Source: Comamonadaceae bacterium
GTDB lineage: Bacteria; Pseudomonadota; Gammaproteobacteria; Burkholderiales; Burkholderiaceae_C
Length of the DNA stretch: 64,000 nucleotides
Assembly (NCBI GenBank): GCA_027488985.1
Contig: JAIYAR010000003.1
Coordinates: 124,001-188,000 of the forward strand
Direction: 5' to 3'
A program made the position numbers and the translations under genes. The notes under the pieces are model-generated. The model was not told the origin of the DNA. It searched no databases and saw nothing but the letters and a program-made list of their open reading frames with translations. Shown one piece after another: positions 46,534 to 59,565 of the stretch; positions within the stretch are counted from its first letter, which is position 1; each line of letters starts with the position of its first letter.

Positions 46534-46555
46534 GATAAGGGGGAAAACCCTTATC
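46534..46555. other. Second hairpin at the gltD stop
   Basis: GATAAGGG (46534-46541) pairs perfectly with CCCTTATC (46548-46555). It overlaps the gltD stop codon and forms a second stem beside the one at 46505-46529. On the minus strand its loop is TTTTCC. Together the two could slow polymerase or protect the mRNA end. Confidence 0.45.
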
Positions 46556-48020
46556 AGCGTGGCAGTTCGGTAAAGCCCATCAAGAACTCGTCCACTGCAC
46601 GAGCCGCCTGACGGCCTTCGCGGATCGCCCAAACCACCAAGGACTGGCCGCGGCGGATATCGCCAGCCGCAAACACCTTGGGCACATTGGTGGCGTAGCC
46701 GCCAGCGATGTCCGTCGTCGCCTTGGCATTGCCACGAGCGTCCTTGTCAATACCGAAGGACTCCAGCACTGTTGCAACCGGATTCACGAAGCCCATGGCC
46801 AGCAACACGAGGTCGGCCTTAAGCACTTTTTCGCTACCGGGCACATCGACCAACTTGCCATCCTTGAACTCAACTTGCACGGTCTTTAGACCTGTGACCT
46901 TGCCTTTTTCGCCGATGAACTCTTTGGTGGAGATGGAGAACACGCGCTCGCAACCCTCTTCATGGCTGGAGCTGGTGCGCAGCTTCAGCGGCCAGTAGGG
47001 CCAAGTGAGCGGACGGTTTTCTTCAGCTGGAGGCTGGGGCATCACTTCGAACTGGGTGACGCTGACCGCACCGTGGCGGTTGGAGGTACCCACGCAGTCA
47101 GAGCCGGTGTCACCGCCGCCGATGACGATGACGTGCTTGCCGTCAGCGCGCAGCTGGTTTTTGAGCTTGTCACCGGCGTTGACTTTGTTCTGCTGGGGCA
47201 GGAATTCCATGGCGAAATGGATACCGTCCAATTCGCGGCCGGGTACAGGCAGGTCGCGCGACTGCTCGGATCCGCCGGTCAGCAGCACGGCGTCAAAGTC
47301 CTTTTTGAGCTGCTCGGGGGAAATGGTTTCCTTGGCCCAGTTGGTGACTTTGGAGCCCTTGGGCATTTCACCCACCAACACGCCAGTGCGGATGGTCACG
47401 CCTTCGGCGACCAGCTGCTCGGCGCGGCGGTCGATGTGGGTCTTTTCCATCTTAAAGTCAGGAATGCCGTAGCGCAGCAGGCCGCCGATGCGGTCGTTCT
47501 TCTCGAACAAGGTGACGTCGTGACCGACGCGGGCCAACTGCTGGGCAGCAGCCATACCAGCGGGACCGGAGCCAACCACGGCCACTTTTTTACCGGTCTT
47601 GACGGTTGCGGGCTGGGGGATGACCCAGCCTTCATGCCAGGCACGGTCAATGATGGCGTGCTCGATCGACTTGATGCCAACGGCTTCTTCGTTGACGTTC
47701 AAGGTGCAGGCTGCTTCGCAAGGTGCAGGGCAGATACGGCCGGTGAACTCGGGGAAGTTGTTGGTGCTGTGCAGCGTGTCGATGGCGGCCTTCCAGTCCT
47801 TGCGGAATACGAGGTCGTTGAAGTCCGGAATGATGTTATTGACCGGGCAGCCGTTGTTGCAGAACGGCGTACCGCAGTCCATGCAGCGCGCGGCCTGCTT
47901 GTTGGCCTGTGCATCGTCCAGACCGATAACGAACTCTTTGTAGTTCTTCAGGCGCTCGGTAACGGGCTTGTAGCCCTCTTCGATGCGCTCAAACTCCATG
48001 AAGCCAGTGACTTTTCCCAT
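46554..48020 (-). CDS. gltD: Glutamate synthase (NADPH) small subunit
   Basis: 488-residue flavoprotein that passes NADPH electrons to GltB. N-terminal 4Fe-4S cysteines [17 protein letters not shown] and [13 protein letters not shown]-binding [17 protein letters not shown], and NADPH site [16 protein letters not shown]. Lies 34 bp downstream of gltB in the usual gltBD order. Confidence 0.96.
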   Translation of the reverse strand: MGKVTGFMEFERIEEGYKPVTERLKNYKEFVIGLDDAQANKQAARCMDCGTPFCNNGCPVNNIIPDFNDLVFRKDWKAAIDTLHSTNNFPEFTGRICPAPCEAACTLNVNEEAVGIKSIEHAIIDRAWHEGWVIPQPATVKTGKKVAVVGSGPAGMAAAQQLARVGHDVTLFEKNDRIGGLLRYGIPDFKMEKTHIDRRAEQLVAEGVTIRTGVLVGEMPKGSKVTNWAKETISPEQLKKDFDAVLLTGGSEQSRDLPVPGRELDGIHFAMEFLPQQNKVNAGDKLKNQLRADGKHVIVIGGGDTGSDCVGTSNRHGAVSVTQFEVMPQPPAEENRPLTWPYWPLKLRTSSSHEEGCERVFSISTKEFIGEKGKVTGLKTVQVEFKDGKLVDVPGSEKVLKADLVLLAMGFVNPVATVLESFGIDKDARGNAKATTDIAGGYATNVPKVFAAGDIRRGQSLVVWAIREGRQAARAVDEFLMGFTELPR

Positions 48021-48054
48021 GATGTACGTCCTTGTGCGTTAGATCAGGCTCGCC

Positions 48055-52827
<4,773 letters not shown>

Positions 52828-52893
52828 GGCGCACTCCTGAAAATTACAGTGGACTTGGAGAATACTGCAACGCAACAAAAGTGCCAAGAAAAT

Positions 52894-52916
52894 TAAATAG
52901 GGTCAGACACTATTTA
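52894..52916. repeat. Short palindrome with GGTCAGAC loop, possible REP target
   Basis: TAAATAG (52894-52900) and CTATTTA (52910-52916) flank the loop GGTCAGACA. Sequences of this type are often seen near Y1 transposases of the REP-associated type, and such a gene starts at 53011. The surroundings (52828-53010, 183 bp) are AT-rich and hold no gene. Confidence 0.5.
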
Positions 52917-53010
52917 AATTATCAATAAAGTCTTGAAAATATAATTAGGTCCACATCAATTTCATAGCGCTTCGCGCACATCTGCAAATGGCTGAAGGCG
53001 ATATCTAGTC

Positions 53011-53700
53011 TTAAACAGGTGTCTTGCGGGGACGCCCGGGCGTTTTGCGCACCAAACGTCGGGACGTGTTTTTTTGCAACTCTGCGACGAATTCATCGTC
53101 CCCAAACGCCCAACCGCGAGTCACCGCGTCGGTGATTTGGTGGAGTTGCACTGAATTGAGGCCTTCTTGAGCAGCCGCTTGATAGGCTGCCTCGCGCGCG
53201 AAGGGCGTATTGCCCAATGTCCAATAGGCCGGGTGTGTCACGATGCGCTTGTGAGTGACGGCACCGCTGTAATGCGAGTGGCTGGACCACGGATAGTCTG
53301 AGGGCGGCAGGCTAATTCCGGTGCGCTGCGGATGCTGGTCCATAAAGGTCAACACCGCCAGAGCATGACGCGGCTGCACGACAGCAGACTTAAAGCGCCC
53401 TTCCCACAAGGTGCCTTTGCGGGCGTATTTGCGGTTGAAGCAGCGCACATAGGTGCGACCCAAGGCCTGCATCATGAGCGCCAAGCCCTGCTCGGTTGTA
53501 GGCGTCAGCAACAAATGAAAGTGATCCTGAAGCAGCACGTAGCCATGCACAGCAACTTGGTGCTGCTGGGCCGCAAGATGAATTGCGTTCAACAGTTCTT
53601 CGTAATCCTCTGCGTCCGAGCAGATGGACTGGTCATGCCCGCCACGCTGCAAGACGTGGTGCAGATGTCCGGCAATTGCCAATCGGGGAAGTCGAGCCAT
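53011..53700 (-). CDS. REP-associated Y1 (IS200/IS605-like) transposase
   Basis: 229-residue single-strand DNA transposase of the RAYT kind. The HUH motif is DHFHLLLTP (His60, His62), preceded by HGYVLLQ, and the tyrosine region RTYVRCFNRKYARKGTLWEGRF supplies the candidate nucleophile (Tyr84 or Tyr92). A C-terminal basic tail (RRLVRKTPGRPRKTPV) follows. RAYTs do not usually move as full insertion sequences but act on REP palindromes (family knowledge). No terminal inverted repeats or target-site duplication were seen. Confidence 0.88.
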   Translation of the reverse strand: MARLPRLAIAGHLHHVLQRGGHDQSICSDAEDYEELLNAIHLAAQQHQVAVHGYVLLQDHFHLLLTPTTEQGLALMMQALGRTYVRCFNRKYARKGTLWEGRFKSAVVQPRHALAVLTFMDQHPQRTGISLPPSDYPWSSHSHYSGAVTHKRIVTHPAYWTLGNTPFAREAAYQAAAQEGLNSVQLHQITDAVTRGWAFGDDEFVAELQKNTSRRLVRKTPGRPRKTPV

Positions 53701-53736
53701 GGGCCGCGATGGTAGCGGATCACGACCGCAGCCCGC

Positions 53737-54513
53737 TTACAAGTTCGTTACCGGCAATTGGTATTGGGGAGTACCCATGAGATCAATGCCACAGGACAGG
53801 TTATCCAACCAATCCAACAACTGGGTGATGGCAGCGCCTTGCAATGGGGCACCATGCTGCGGGACTATCATGGAGATCTCCAGCCCACGAACCATGCGTA
53901 CCCACAGTTTGAGGATCTTGTTGCTAACCATGTAGCGGCGGTGGAAAGACTCCATGCCCTGTGGCATGGGCATCAAATTGGTGATGGGTTTGCGCGCGTC
54001 TTGGCCACTGAGCATGGAAACACCCAAGTCGCCGGAAAACAGGATTTTGCTCACCGGGTCATAAAACTGAAAATTACCCTCGGCATGCAGAAAGTGCGCA
54101 GGCAAGAGCCACAACTCGGTCTTGCCGAAGCGGAGTTTGCCGCCTTCGTCAGGAATGGGGATGATGCGGTCTTCCGTCTTGCCGATTTTGCAGAAATGCG
54201 GCGCAAAACGGGCCCATAGCTGTGAAATCAACAGCTTGGCTTGGGTGGATGTCATCCAGCGGTCCAAGGAGGCAATGATGTCCGGGTCAGCGTGGGAGGC
54301 AATGATGTAATCGAGGTGCTGAGGTGCGATGTACTTGCGCATCGTCAAGTTCAGCTCGTTGTAGGTCATGTTGCCGCCCGGGTCCAGGATCACCCCTTCA
54401 CCGTGGTCCACGATAAGGAATTGATTAGCCTGTACCGCTTCAGTTTCGTCGGACACGAGATCGGTGAACATCGCACAACAGTGATGGGCGTCTTTGTAGA
54501 GTTCAACAGCCAT
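53737..54513 (-). CDS. Metallo-beta-lactamase-fold protein, ODP (flavodiiron-like) type
   Basis: 258 residues from ATG 54513 (MAVELYKDA). MBL fold with HADPDIIASL at the first metal motif (the canonical HxExDH has become HxDPDI), then HFLHAEGNFQF, SGDLG and PQHGAP. The variant DPD motif occurs in some oxygen-binding di-iron proteins, so a metal site is likely but one usual histidine is missing. No flavodoxin domain is fused. Function unknown. Confidence 0.75.
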   Translation of the reverse strand: MAVELYKDAHHCCAMFTDLVSDETEAVQANQFLIVDHGEGVILDPGGNMTYNELNLTMRKYIAPQHLDYIIASHADPDIIASLDRWMTSTQAKLLISQLWARFAPHFCKIGKTEDRIIPIPDEGGKLRFGKTELWLLPAHFLHAEGNFQFYDPVSKILFSGDLGVSMLSGQDARKPITNLMPMPQGMESFHRRYMVSNKILKLWVRMVRGLEISMIVPQHGAPLQGAAITQLLDWLDNLSCGIDLMGTPQYQLPVTNL

Positions 54514-54570
54514 GTCGGGGCCCTTATGCAAAGTGGGCGCCTATGCGCCCACATGAACCCCTGATTGTCA

Positions 54571-54597
54571 AATCAGCCCGCAAACCGGGCTTTGATT
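54571..54597 (-). terminator. Possible terminator after glycine-zipper lipoprotein
   Basis: On the minus strand AATCA-AA-GCCCG pairs with CGGGC-TGATT around GTTTG, a bulged stem 9 bp after the lipoprotein stop codon, followed by TTTGACA. The T-run is short, so it is a candidate only. Confidence 0.4.
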
Positions 54598-54605
54598 CAC
54601 ATCAA

Positions 54606-55073
54606 TTATTTGGGCGCTTTGGTCACACGAACTTTGCCACCGGTGGTGACGATGATCACCGCATCGCCTGCGGCCAGTTGCTCGCCGCCTTTGGCTTGCA
54701 CGATCGCACGACGATCGCCGCCTTTGAGTTGAACCAGAATTTCAATGGCCTCTTCTTTGGTCGCCATACGCTCCAAGGCATTGCCTGCAGCAGCACCAGC
54801 CACACCCGCCAACACTCCGAGCACCTGCGCCTCGCGCTGCACACCGCTGCCACCGTAGCCGCCAATGGCACCTACTACGCCGCCCACAGCAGCGCCCACG
54901 CCGGATTGGCTGCCGTCCACGACCACGTTGCGCACGGACAGAATGACACCGTCTTGCACTTGGGCCATACGCTGCGCATCACCGCGCTGGATGACATCAG
55001 GGCTGCTGCTTGCGCATGCGCCCAAAGTAGCTGCTACCAAGGCAATGCTTGCCCATTTCATGATCTTTTGCAT
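54606..55073 (-). CDS. Glycine-zipper outer-membrane lipoprotein, SlyB/Pcp-like
   Basis: 155-residue lipoprotein: signal peptide with lipobox LGAC (cysteine near residue 20), then a glycine-zipper domain GVGAAVGGVVGAIGGYGGSG and GVLAGVAGAAAGNALE. GGAGAGGAAT stands directly before ATG 55073. The family contributes to envelope stability and stress. A start at MKWASI is possible but less well supported. Confidence 0.88.
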   Translation of the reverse strand: MQKIMKWASIALVAATLGACASSSPDVIQRGDAQRMAQVQDGVILSVRNVVVDGSQSGVGAAVGGVVGAIGGYGGSGVQREAQVLGVLAGVAGAAAGNALERMATKEEAIEILVQLKGGDRRAIVQAKGGEQLAAGDAVIIVTTGGKVRVTKAPK

Positions 55074-55119
55074 ATTCCTCTCCGGTTCTGGAACGATTCA
55101 ACTCAACCCAGTTAACGCG

Positions 55120-56055
55120 TCAGGCCACCGCTTCGTTGTCAGCAGTATTGTCGACGGGCAATGTAAACCGCGTGTCAAGCAGGGATGAGAGGCCGAATTC
55201 ACCCAAAATCGCGCTTAAACGCTCCGCAGCAGCACGTTTCTTTTGACCGGTGTAGCGCGCCAGAATCAACTCGTTTTTCATGCTGTGCTCCCAGCCCACC
55301 AGTTCGGTCACGGTCACCTGATAGCCATGGGCCTCCAGATACAGGCAGCGCAACACATTGGTGAGCTGGCTGCCCATTTCGCGGGTGTGCAGCGGATGAC
55401 GCCAGAGCTCAGCTAGCGGAGTGCGTGTTAGGTTCATTGCCTTGTTCTGGTTGAGATGTCGGGCAAGTTCCGCCTGGCAGCAGGGCACAAGGACAAAAGC
55501 CCTCACTTTCTTTTCAAGACCGAAAGCGATGGCATCGTCCGTTGCGGTATCGCAGGCATGTAAAGCAGTGACCACATCAAAACTGGGGGGCAGCTCTTGC
55601 ATGCTGGTGGATTCGGCCACGCTCACATTCAAAAAGCTCATTCGTTCAAACTGAAGCTTGGTAGCCAAGGTTTTGGACTTCTCTACGAGCTCAGCGCGGG
55701 TTTCAATTCCATACAAGTGACTGTGCGGAAGGTTCTTGAAATACAAGTCGTAAAGAATGAACCCGAGGTAAGACTTGCCTGCGCCGTGGTCTGCCAACGT
55801 AAAGCTGCGCCCTTCTGCAACCGGCAGTTCATTCATCAGTTTTTCAATGAACTGATAGAGGTGATAAACCTGCTTGAGCTTGCGGCGGGAGTCTTGGTTC
55901 AACTTGCCATCGCGCGTGAGGATATGCAACTCTTTGAGCAGCTCTACGGACTGGCCGGGGCGGATCTCCGGCGCAATTTGTCCAGAGGGAGCGGAGGTCC
56001 CTGCTTTCACGGGTTGAACTTTATTTTTTTTCATTCGATGGTTGCGCCCACTCAC
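55120..56055 (-). CDS. SAM-dependent methyltransferase (Methyltransf_32-like)
   Basis: 311 residues from GTG 56055, which overlaps the DUF1415 stop (GTGA). An ATG 21 bases inside (MKKNKVQPV) is an alternative start. SAM-binding motif I is FTLADHGAGKSYLGFILYD near residue 87, motif II region SHLYGIETRAELVEKS, and the LHACDTATDDAI block is typical of Methyltransf_32. The cysteine-rich VPCCQAELARHLNQ segment follows. Substrate unknown. Confidence 0.8.
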   Translation of the reverse strand: MSGRNHRMKKNKVQPVKAGTSAPSGQIAPEIRPGQSVELLKELHILTRDGKLNQDSRRKLKQVYHLYQFIEKLMNELPVAEGRSFTLADHGAGKSYLGFILYDLYFKNLPHSHLYGIETRAELVEKSKTLATKLQFERMSFLNVSVAESTSMQELPPSFDVVTALHACDTATDDAIAFGLEKKVRAFVLVPCCQAELARHLNQNKAMNLTRTPLAELWRHPLHTREMGSQLTNVLRCLYLEAHGYQVTVTELVGWEHSMKNELILARYTGQKKRAAAERLSAILGEFGLSSLLDTRFTLPVDNTADNEAVA

Positions 56056-56636
56056 AAGGCCGTGTTGTCTGGGCCGACTTGCAGGGCCGCCCAGCCTTCG
56101 GGGCCCAGCTGCTGCAATGTTGCAATGTTCTTTTCGTAAATTTGCTCGGCAGCCGGAAATGCTTCTACCGCCTTGTCGATACTGGCTTCCCGCAGGAGAT
56201 GCATTGTCGGGTACGGCGCCCGGTTGGTGAAGTTGCCGATGTCTTCGGGTCCGGCGTCTGCAAACTGGAATTGGGGATGGAAGCTGGCGATCTGAAGCTC
56301 TCCGTCGAGCTTCAGTTTACGCAGGGCCTTGTCTGCGGAATACAGGAAGTCGTTGAATTCCACAAAGTCCCCAAACACATCCGCTAGCACCAAGAGCGTG
56401 GTGTCGCGCATTTGGGGGTCAGATTGTGAGAGGCTGAGCAACTCAGTTCGCAAGACCTCGAGCACTTCGGCGGACTCGGTCGCGCGGCACACCACGTAAT
56501 GCACTTGGTTCTTGACGTAGACCGATTTGGCGAAGGGGCACAGGTTCAACCCGATAACTGCGCGCTCCAGCCAACGCCGCATGGAATGAATGACCGCGTC
56601 ATCCTTGCCTGTCAACGAACCGCCGGACTCAGACAT
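56052..56636 (-). CDS. DUF1415 family protein
   Basis: 194 residues. The family core is visible in RAVIGLNLCPFAKSV, TLLVLADVFGDFVEFNDFL, SFHPQFQFADAGPEDIGNFTNRAPYP and MHLLREASIDKAV. Function unknown for the family. Overlaps dgt by 8 bp and the methyltransferase by 4 bp, so all three are likely on one message. Confidence 0.88.
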   Translation of the reverse strand: MSESGGSLTGKDDAVIHSMRRWLERAVIGLNLCPFAKSVYVKNQVHYVVCRATESAEVLEVLRTELLSLSQSDPQMRDTTLLVLADVFGDFVEFNDFLYSADKALRKLKLDGELQIASFHPQFQFADAGPEDIGNFTNRAPYPTMHLLREASIDKAVEAFPAAEQIYEKNIATLQQLGPEGWAALQVGPDNTAL

Positions 56637-57801
56637 CGAACATCCTTCGGCCGGTCAGTCGCTCATGTTCGCGCAACGCGAAGCGGTCCGTCATGCCAGC
56701 GATGTAGTCACTGACCTGGCGTTGAATGGAAAGTTCGTTCACTATGTCGTCGTCCTGGTGCATTTCCTCAGGCGAGGAAACATAAGCGTCAAATAACTCC
56801 GCCACGATGAGCTTGGCTTTGCACATGGTGTCCATCACCTGCTCATGACGATAAAGATGCTTAAACAAAAAGTGCTTGAGCTCCCGCGTTTGCGCGCGCA
56901 TCCCGTCACTAAATAGCACCAGTGACGGTGCAGCACGCACGGCGCTCACGTCCACAGGCTTAAGCGCATCCAATTGCGCGCGGGTAGCGTCCATCACGTC
57001 ATAGACCATGTCGCTGAGCATGAGACGAATCGTTTCGTACAGCCACCGCCGCTGCTTCTTGGCTTGCGCTATTTCCGGATGTTGGTGAGCGGCCATATCT
57101 GCAAATTTGCGGAACAAAGGCACCTCCAACATCTGGTCCATGCTGAGCAGTCCTGAACGAACCCCGTCATCAATATCGTGGCAGTTGTAGGCGATCTCAT
57201 CCGCCAGATTGCACAACTGTGCCTCCAAGCTGGGTTGCCCGCCGTTCAAGAATCGTTGCGCCACGCCTCCACTTTGTCCCGGATAAGAGGCTTCCATTTT
57301 TTCCAAAGCTGAGGCGTTGTTCCTGGAGCAGTGCTTCAGGATGCCTTCGCGAGACTCAAAGCAAAGATTCAGGCCATCAAACCCCGGGTAGCGGGCTTCC
57401 AAGTGATCGACCACACGCAGGCTTTGCAGATTGTGCTCAAAGCCGCCGTGTGCGGCCATGCATTCATGCAGAGCGTCCTGCCCGGCATGGCCGAATGGCG
57501 TATGACCCAAATCGTGAGCCAAGGCAATCGTTTCCACCAGATCTTCGTTCAAGCCAAGCGTTCTCGCCATGGAGCGGCCTAGCTGCGCCACTTCCAGAGA
57601 ATGGGTCAACCGGGTACGAAACAGGTCGCCCTCGTGGTTGATGAAAACTTGCGTTTTGTAGACCAGTCGACGGAAGGCTGTGGAATGCACAATCCGGTCC
57701 CGATCCCGCTGAAAGGGGGTTCGGGTCGGCGCAGAAGGCTCCGGAAATCGCCTTCCTCGGCTTTGCTCCGGCAAGCATGCATAAGGTTGAAGTTTGAGCA
57801 T
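56629..57801 (-). CDS. dgt: dGTP triphosphohydrolase-like protein (HD domain)
   Basis: 390 residues. The HD metal site is formed by RLTHSLE, AHDLGHTPFGHAG and later YNCHDID; the family N-terminus RDRDRIVHSTAFRRLVYKTQVF is intact. It should cleave dNTPs to nucleoside and triphosphate. ATG 57801 (MLKLQPYAC) is used because the other candidate ATG at 57828 lies within dispersed repeat copy 5 and adds only MQRALGTDL, with no ribosome-binding site visible for either. Located between aroB and the DUF1415 gene. Confidence 0.92.
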   Translation of the reverse strand: MLKLQPYACLPEQSRGRRFPEPSAPTRTPFQRDRDRIVHSTAFRRLVYKTQVFINHEGDLFRTRLTHSLEVAQLGRSMARTLGLNEDLVETIALAHDLGHTPFGHAGQDALHECMAAHGGFEHNLQSLRVVDHLEARYPGFDGLNLCFESREGILKHCSRNNASALEKMEASYPGQSGGVAQRFLNGGQPSLEAQLCNLADEIAYNCHDIDDGVRSGLLSMDQMLEVPLFRKFADMAAHQHPEIAQAKKQRRWLYETIRLMLSDMVYDVMDATRAQLDALKPVDVSAVRAAPSLVLFSDGMRAQTRELKHFLFKHLYRHEQVMDTMCKAKLIVAELFDAYVSSPEEMHQDDDIVNELSIQRQVSDYIAGMTDRFALREHERLTGRRMFDV

Positions 57802-57809
57802 CAAATCAG

Positions 57810-57857
57810 TGCCAAGCGCACGTTGCATGTGCGCGAACAGCTATACTTTTTATAGCA
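57810..57857 (-). repeat. 48-bp dispersed repeat, copy 5 (aroB-dgt gap and alternative dgt start)
   Basis: On the minus strand: TGCTATAAAAAGTA, then TAGCTGTTCGCGCA, then a right arm containing GTGCGC. The left half is nearly identical to copy 1. It ends 8 bp before the dgt start used here and contains the alternative upstream ATG. Confidence 0.7.
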
Positions 57858-57858
57858 T

Positions 57859-58965
57859 TCAGGCACAGCAAACATCGATAACGTCGCGGACCAAGGTATC
57901 GGGCGCTGCCCGCATGACCGCATTTCCAGGACCGTTAATTACTACGAATCGGATTTCTCCAGCCTCCGATTTTTTATCATGGCGCATGAGCTCAAGATAG
58001 CGCCCTGCATTGTCCTCGGCATCCAAGCGGGGCCCTTGGACCGGCAATCCAGCGGATGCAATGATGCGGGTCAGCCGCTCGACAAAAGCCGCATCAACCA
58101 GCCCCAATCGCTGCGAGAGGTGAGCTGCCATCACCATGCCACAGCCCACAGCTTCGCCGTGCAACCACTCGCCATAGCCCAAGCCAGCTTCAATGGCATG
58201 CCCGAAGGTGTGCCCGAAGTTCAGGATGGCCCGAAGTCCGGACTCGCGCTCGTCCTGACCGACTACCCAAGCTTTCAATTCACAACTTCGCTTTACGGCG
58301 TGCGCCAGTGCGTTGGTTTCGAGTTGGACAAGGCTAGCCATGTTGGTCTCAATCCAAGCCAGAAACTCCATATCTGCGATGGGACCGTATTTGATAACCT
58401 CTGCCAGCCCTGCACTGACCTCTCTCGCTGGAAGGGACTTCAAAGCATCCAGATCGCACACCACCATTTGGGGTTGGTAAAAAGCGCCTACCATATTCTT
58501 GCCAAGGGGGTGGTTAATGCCCGTTTTACCTCCCACCGAGGAGTCCACCTGGGCCAGCAAGGTGGTGGGCACTTGGACAAATGGGATCCCGCGCATATAG
58601 CTCGCCGCGGCGAATCCGGTCATATCCCCTACGACTCCTCCACCCAAGGCAAACAGGACCGTCTTGCGATCACAGGTGTTCTGCAATAAAGCGTCGAAAA
58701 TGAGATTCAACGTTTCCCAATGCTTGTAGGACTCTCCGTCGGGCAGTTCTAACGTCAGCACTTTGAAGTACTTAGAACTCAGCGCGCGTTCCAAACGCGC
58801 TGCGTACATGGGGGCAACCGTCGTATTACTGACAATTACGGCTGTGTTGCCTTTGGGCAGGTCAGTGAAGGTCTCGAAATTGCCCAACAGCTGCCCGCCG
58901 ATATAGATCGGATAGCTTCGCTCGGCCAATGCAATGTTTACGGTTTGTTTCGCCTGGATTGTCAT
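57859..58965 (-). CDS. aroB: 3-dehydroquinate synthase
   Basis: Second shikimate step, NAD+- and metal-dependent cyclisation of DAHP. 368 residues with [20 protein letters not shown] (glycine-rich NAD site), [30 protein letters not shown] and the metal ligands in [14 protein letters not shown] and [10 protein letters not shown]. It lies 41 bp after aroK. Confidence 0.97.
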   Translation of the reverse strand: MTIQAKQTVNIALAERSYPIYIGGQLLGNFETFTDLPKGNTAVIVSNTTVAPMYAARLERALSSKYFKVLTLELPDGESYKHWETLNLIFDALLQNTCDRKTVLFALGGGVVGDMTGFAAASYMRGIPFVQVPTTLLAQVDSSVGGKTGINHPLGKNMVGAFYQPQMVVCDLDALKSLPAREVSAGLAEVIKYGPIADMEFLAWIETNMASLVQLETNALAHAVKRSCELKAWVVGQDERESGLRAILNFGHTFGHAIEAGLGYGEWLHGEAVGCGMVMAAHLSQRLGLVDAAFVERLTRIIASAGLPVQGPRLDAEDNAGRYLELMRHDKKSEAGEIRFVVINGPGNAVMRAAPDTLVRDVIDVCCA

Positions 58966-59006
58966 AGCCCCTTAGTTTAGGGCCTGCAGGCGGCAAGACG
59001 CCCTGG

Positions 59007-59537
59007 CTATGACTCTGCCGTCGGGAGTGCGCCGGATAGTTCGAGCTGCATCACGATCATGTTGACCAATGTCGCCACGGATGGGCGGCCGGTTTCCAGA
59101 ACAAAATGCGCCGTTTCCCGGTAGAGTGGATCGCGAACTGCAAAGAGCTCACGCATACGGGTCAACGGGTCTGCCACTTGAAGAAGTGGCCTGCTAACGT
59201 CATGGCGAAGCCGGCGGAACAACTCTTCGGGTGTGGATTTGAGATAGACAACCTTGCCACGTGAGTGCAGATGAAGACGGTTGTTAGGGCGCAAAACTGC
59301 TCCGCCACCGGTAGAGAGTACACACCTTGGATCCCGCGAGAGTTCATCAAGGGCCTCTTCCTCAATATCCCGGAAGCGCGCCTCACCTTCACGATCAAAA
59401 AACTCACGGATTGAACAACCTATCCGCGCTTCTATGGCGTGGTCAGAATCCACAAAAGGAAGACGCAATCGGCGGGCCAACTGGCGACCGACGGTGGTCT
59501 TCCCAGAGCCGGGAAGACCAACAAGACTAATGCTCAA
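59007..59537 (-). CDS. aroK: Shikimate kinase
   Basis: Phosphorylates shikimate with ATP. 176 residues with P-loop VGLPGSGKTTVGRQLA near residue 6, DSDHAIEARIGCSIREFF carrying the shikimate-binding aspartate, and STGGGAVLRPNN for the substrate site. Lies 28 bp after the secretin gene pilQ in the classic pilQ-aroK-aroB order. Confidence 0.96.
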   Translation of the reverse strand: MSISLVGLPGSGKTTVGRQLARRLRLPFVDSDHAIEARIGCSIREFFDREGEARFRDIEEEALDELSRDPRCVLSTGGGAVLRPNNRLHLHSRGKVVYLKSTPEELFRRLRHDVSRPLLQVADPLTRMRELFAVRDPLYRETAHFVLETGRPSVATLVNMIVMQLELSGALPTAES

Positions 59538-59565
59538 GTCGCGCCCATCTCAACCTTGGCCAGAA

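Noticed and set aside
52828..53010. AT-rich stretch between gltB and the transposase as a hidden gene or RNA
   Set aside because: No frame of useful length and no conserved RNA fold recognisable; only the short palindrome is reported.
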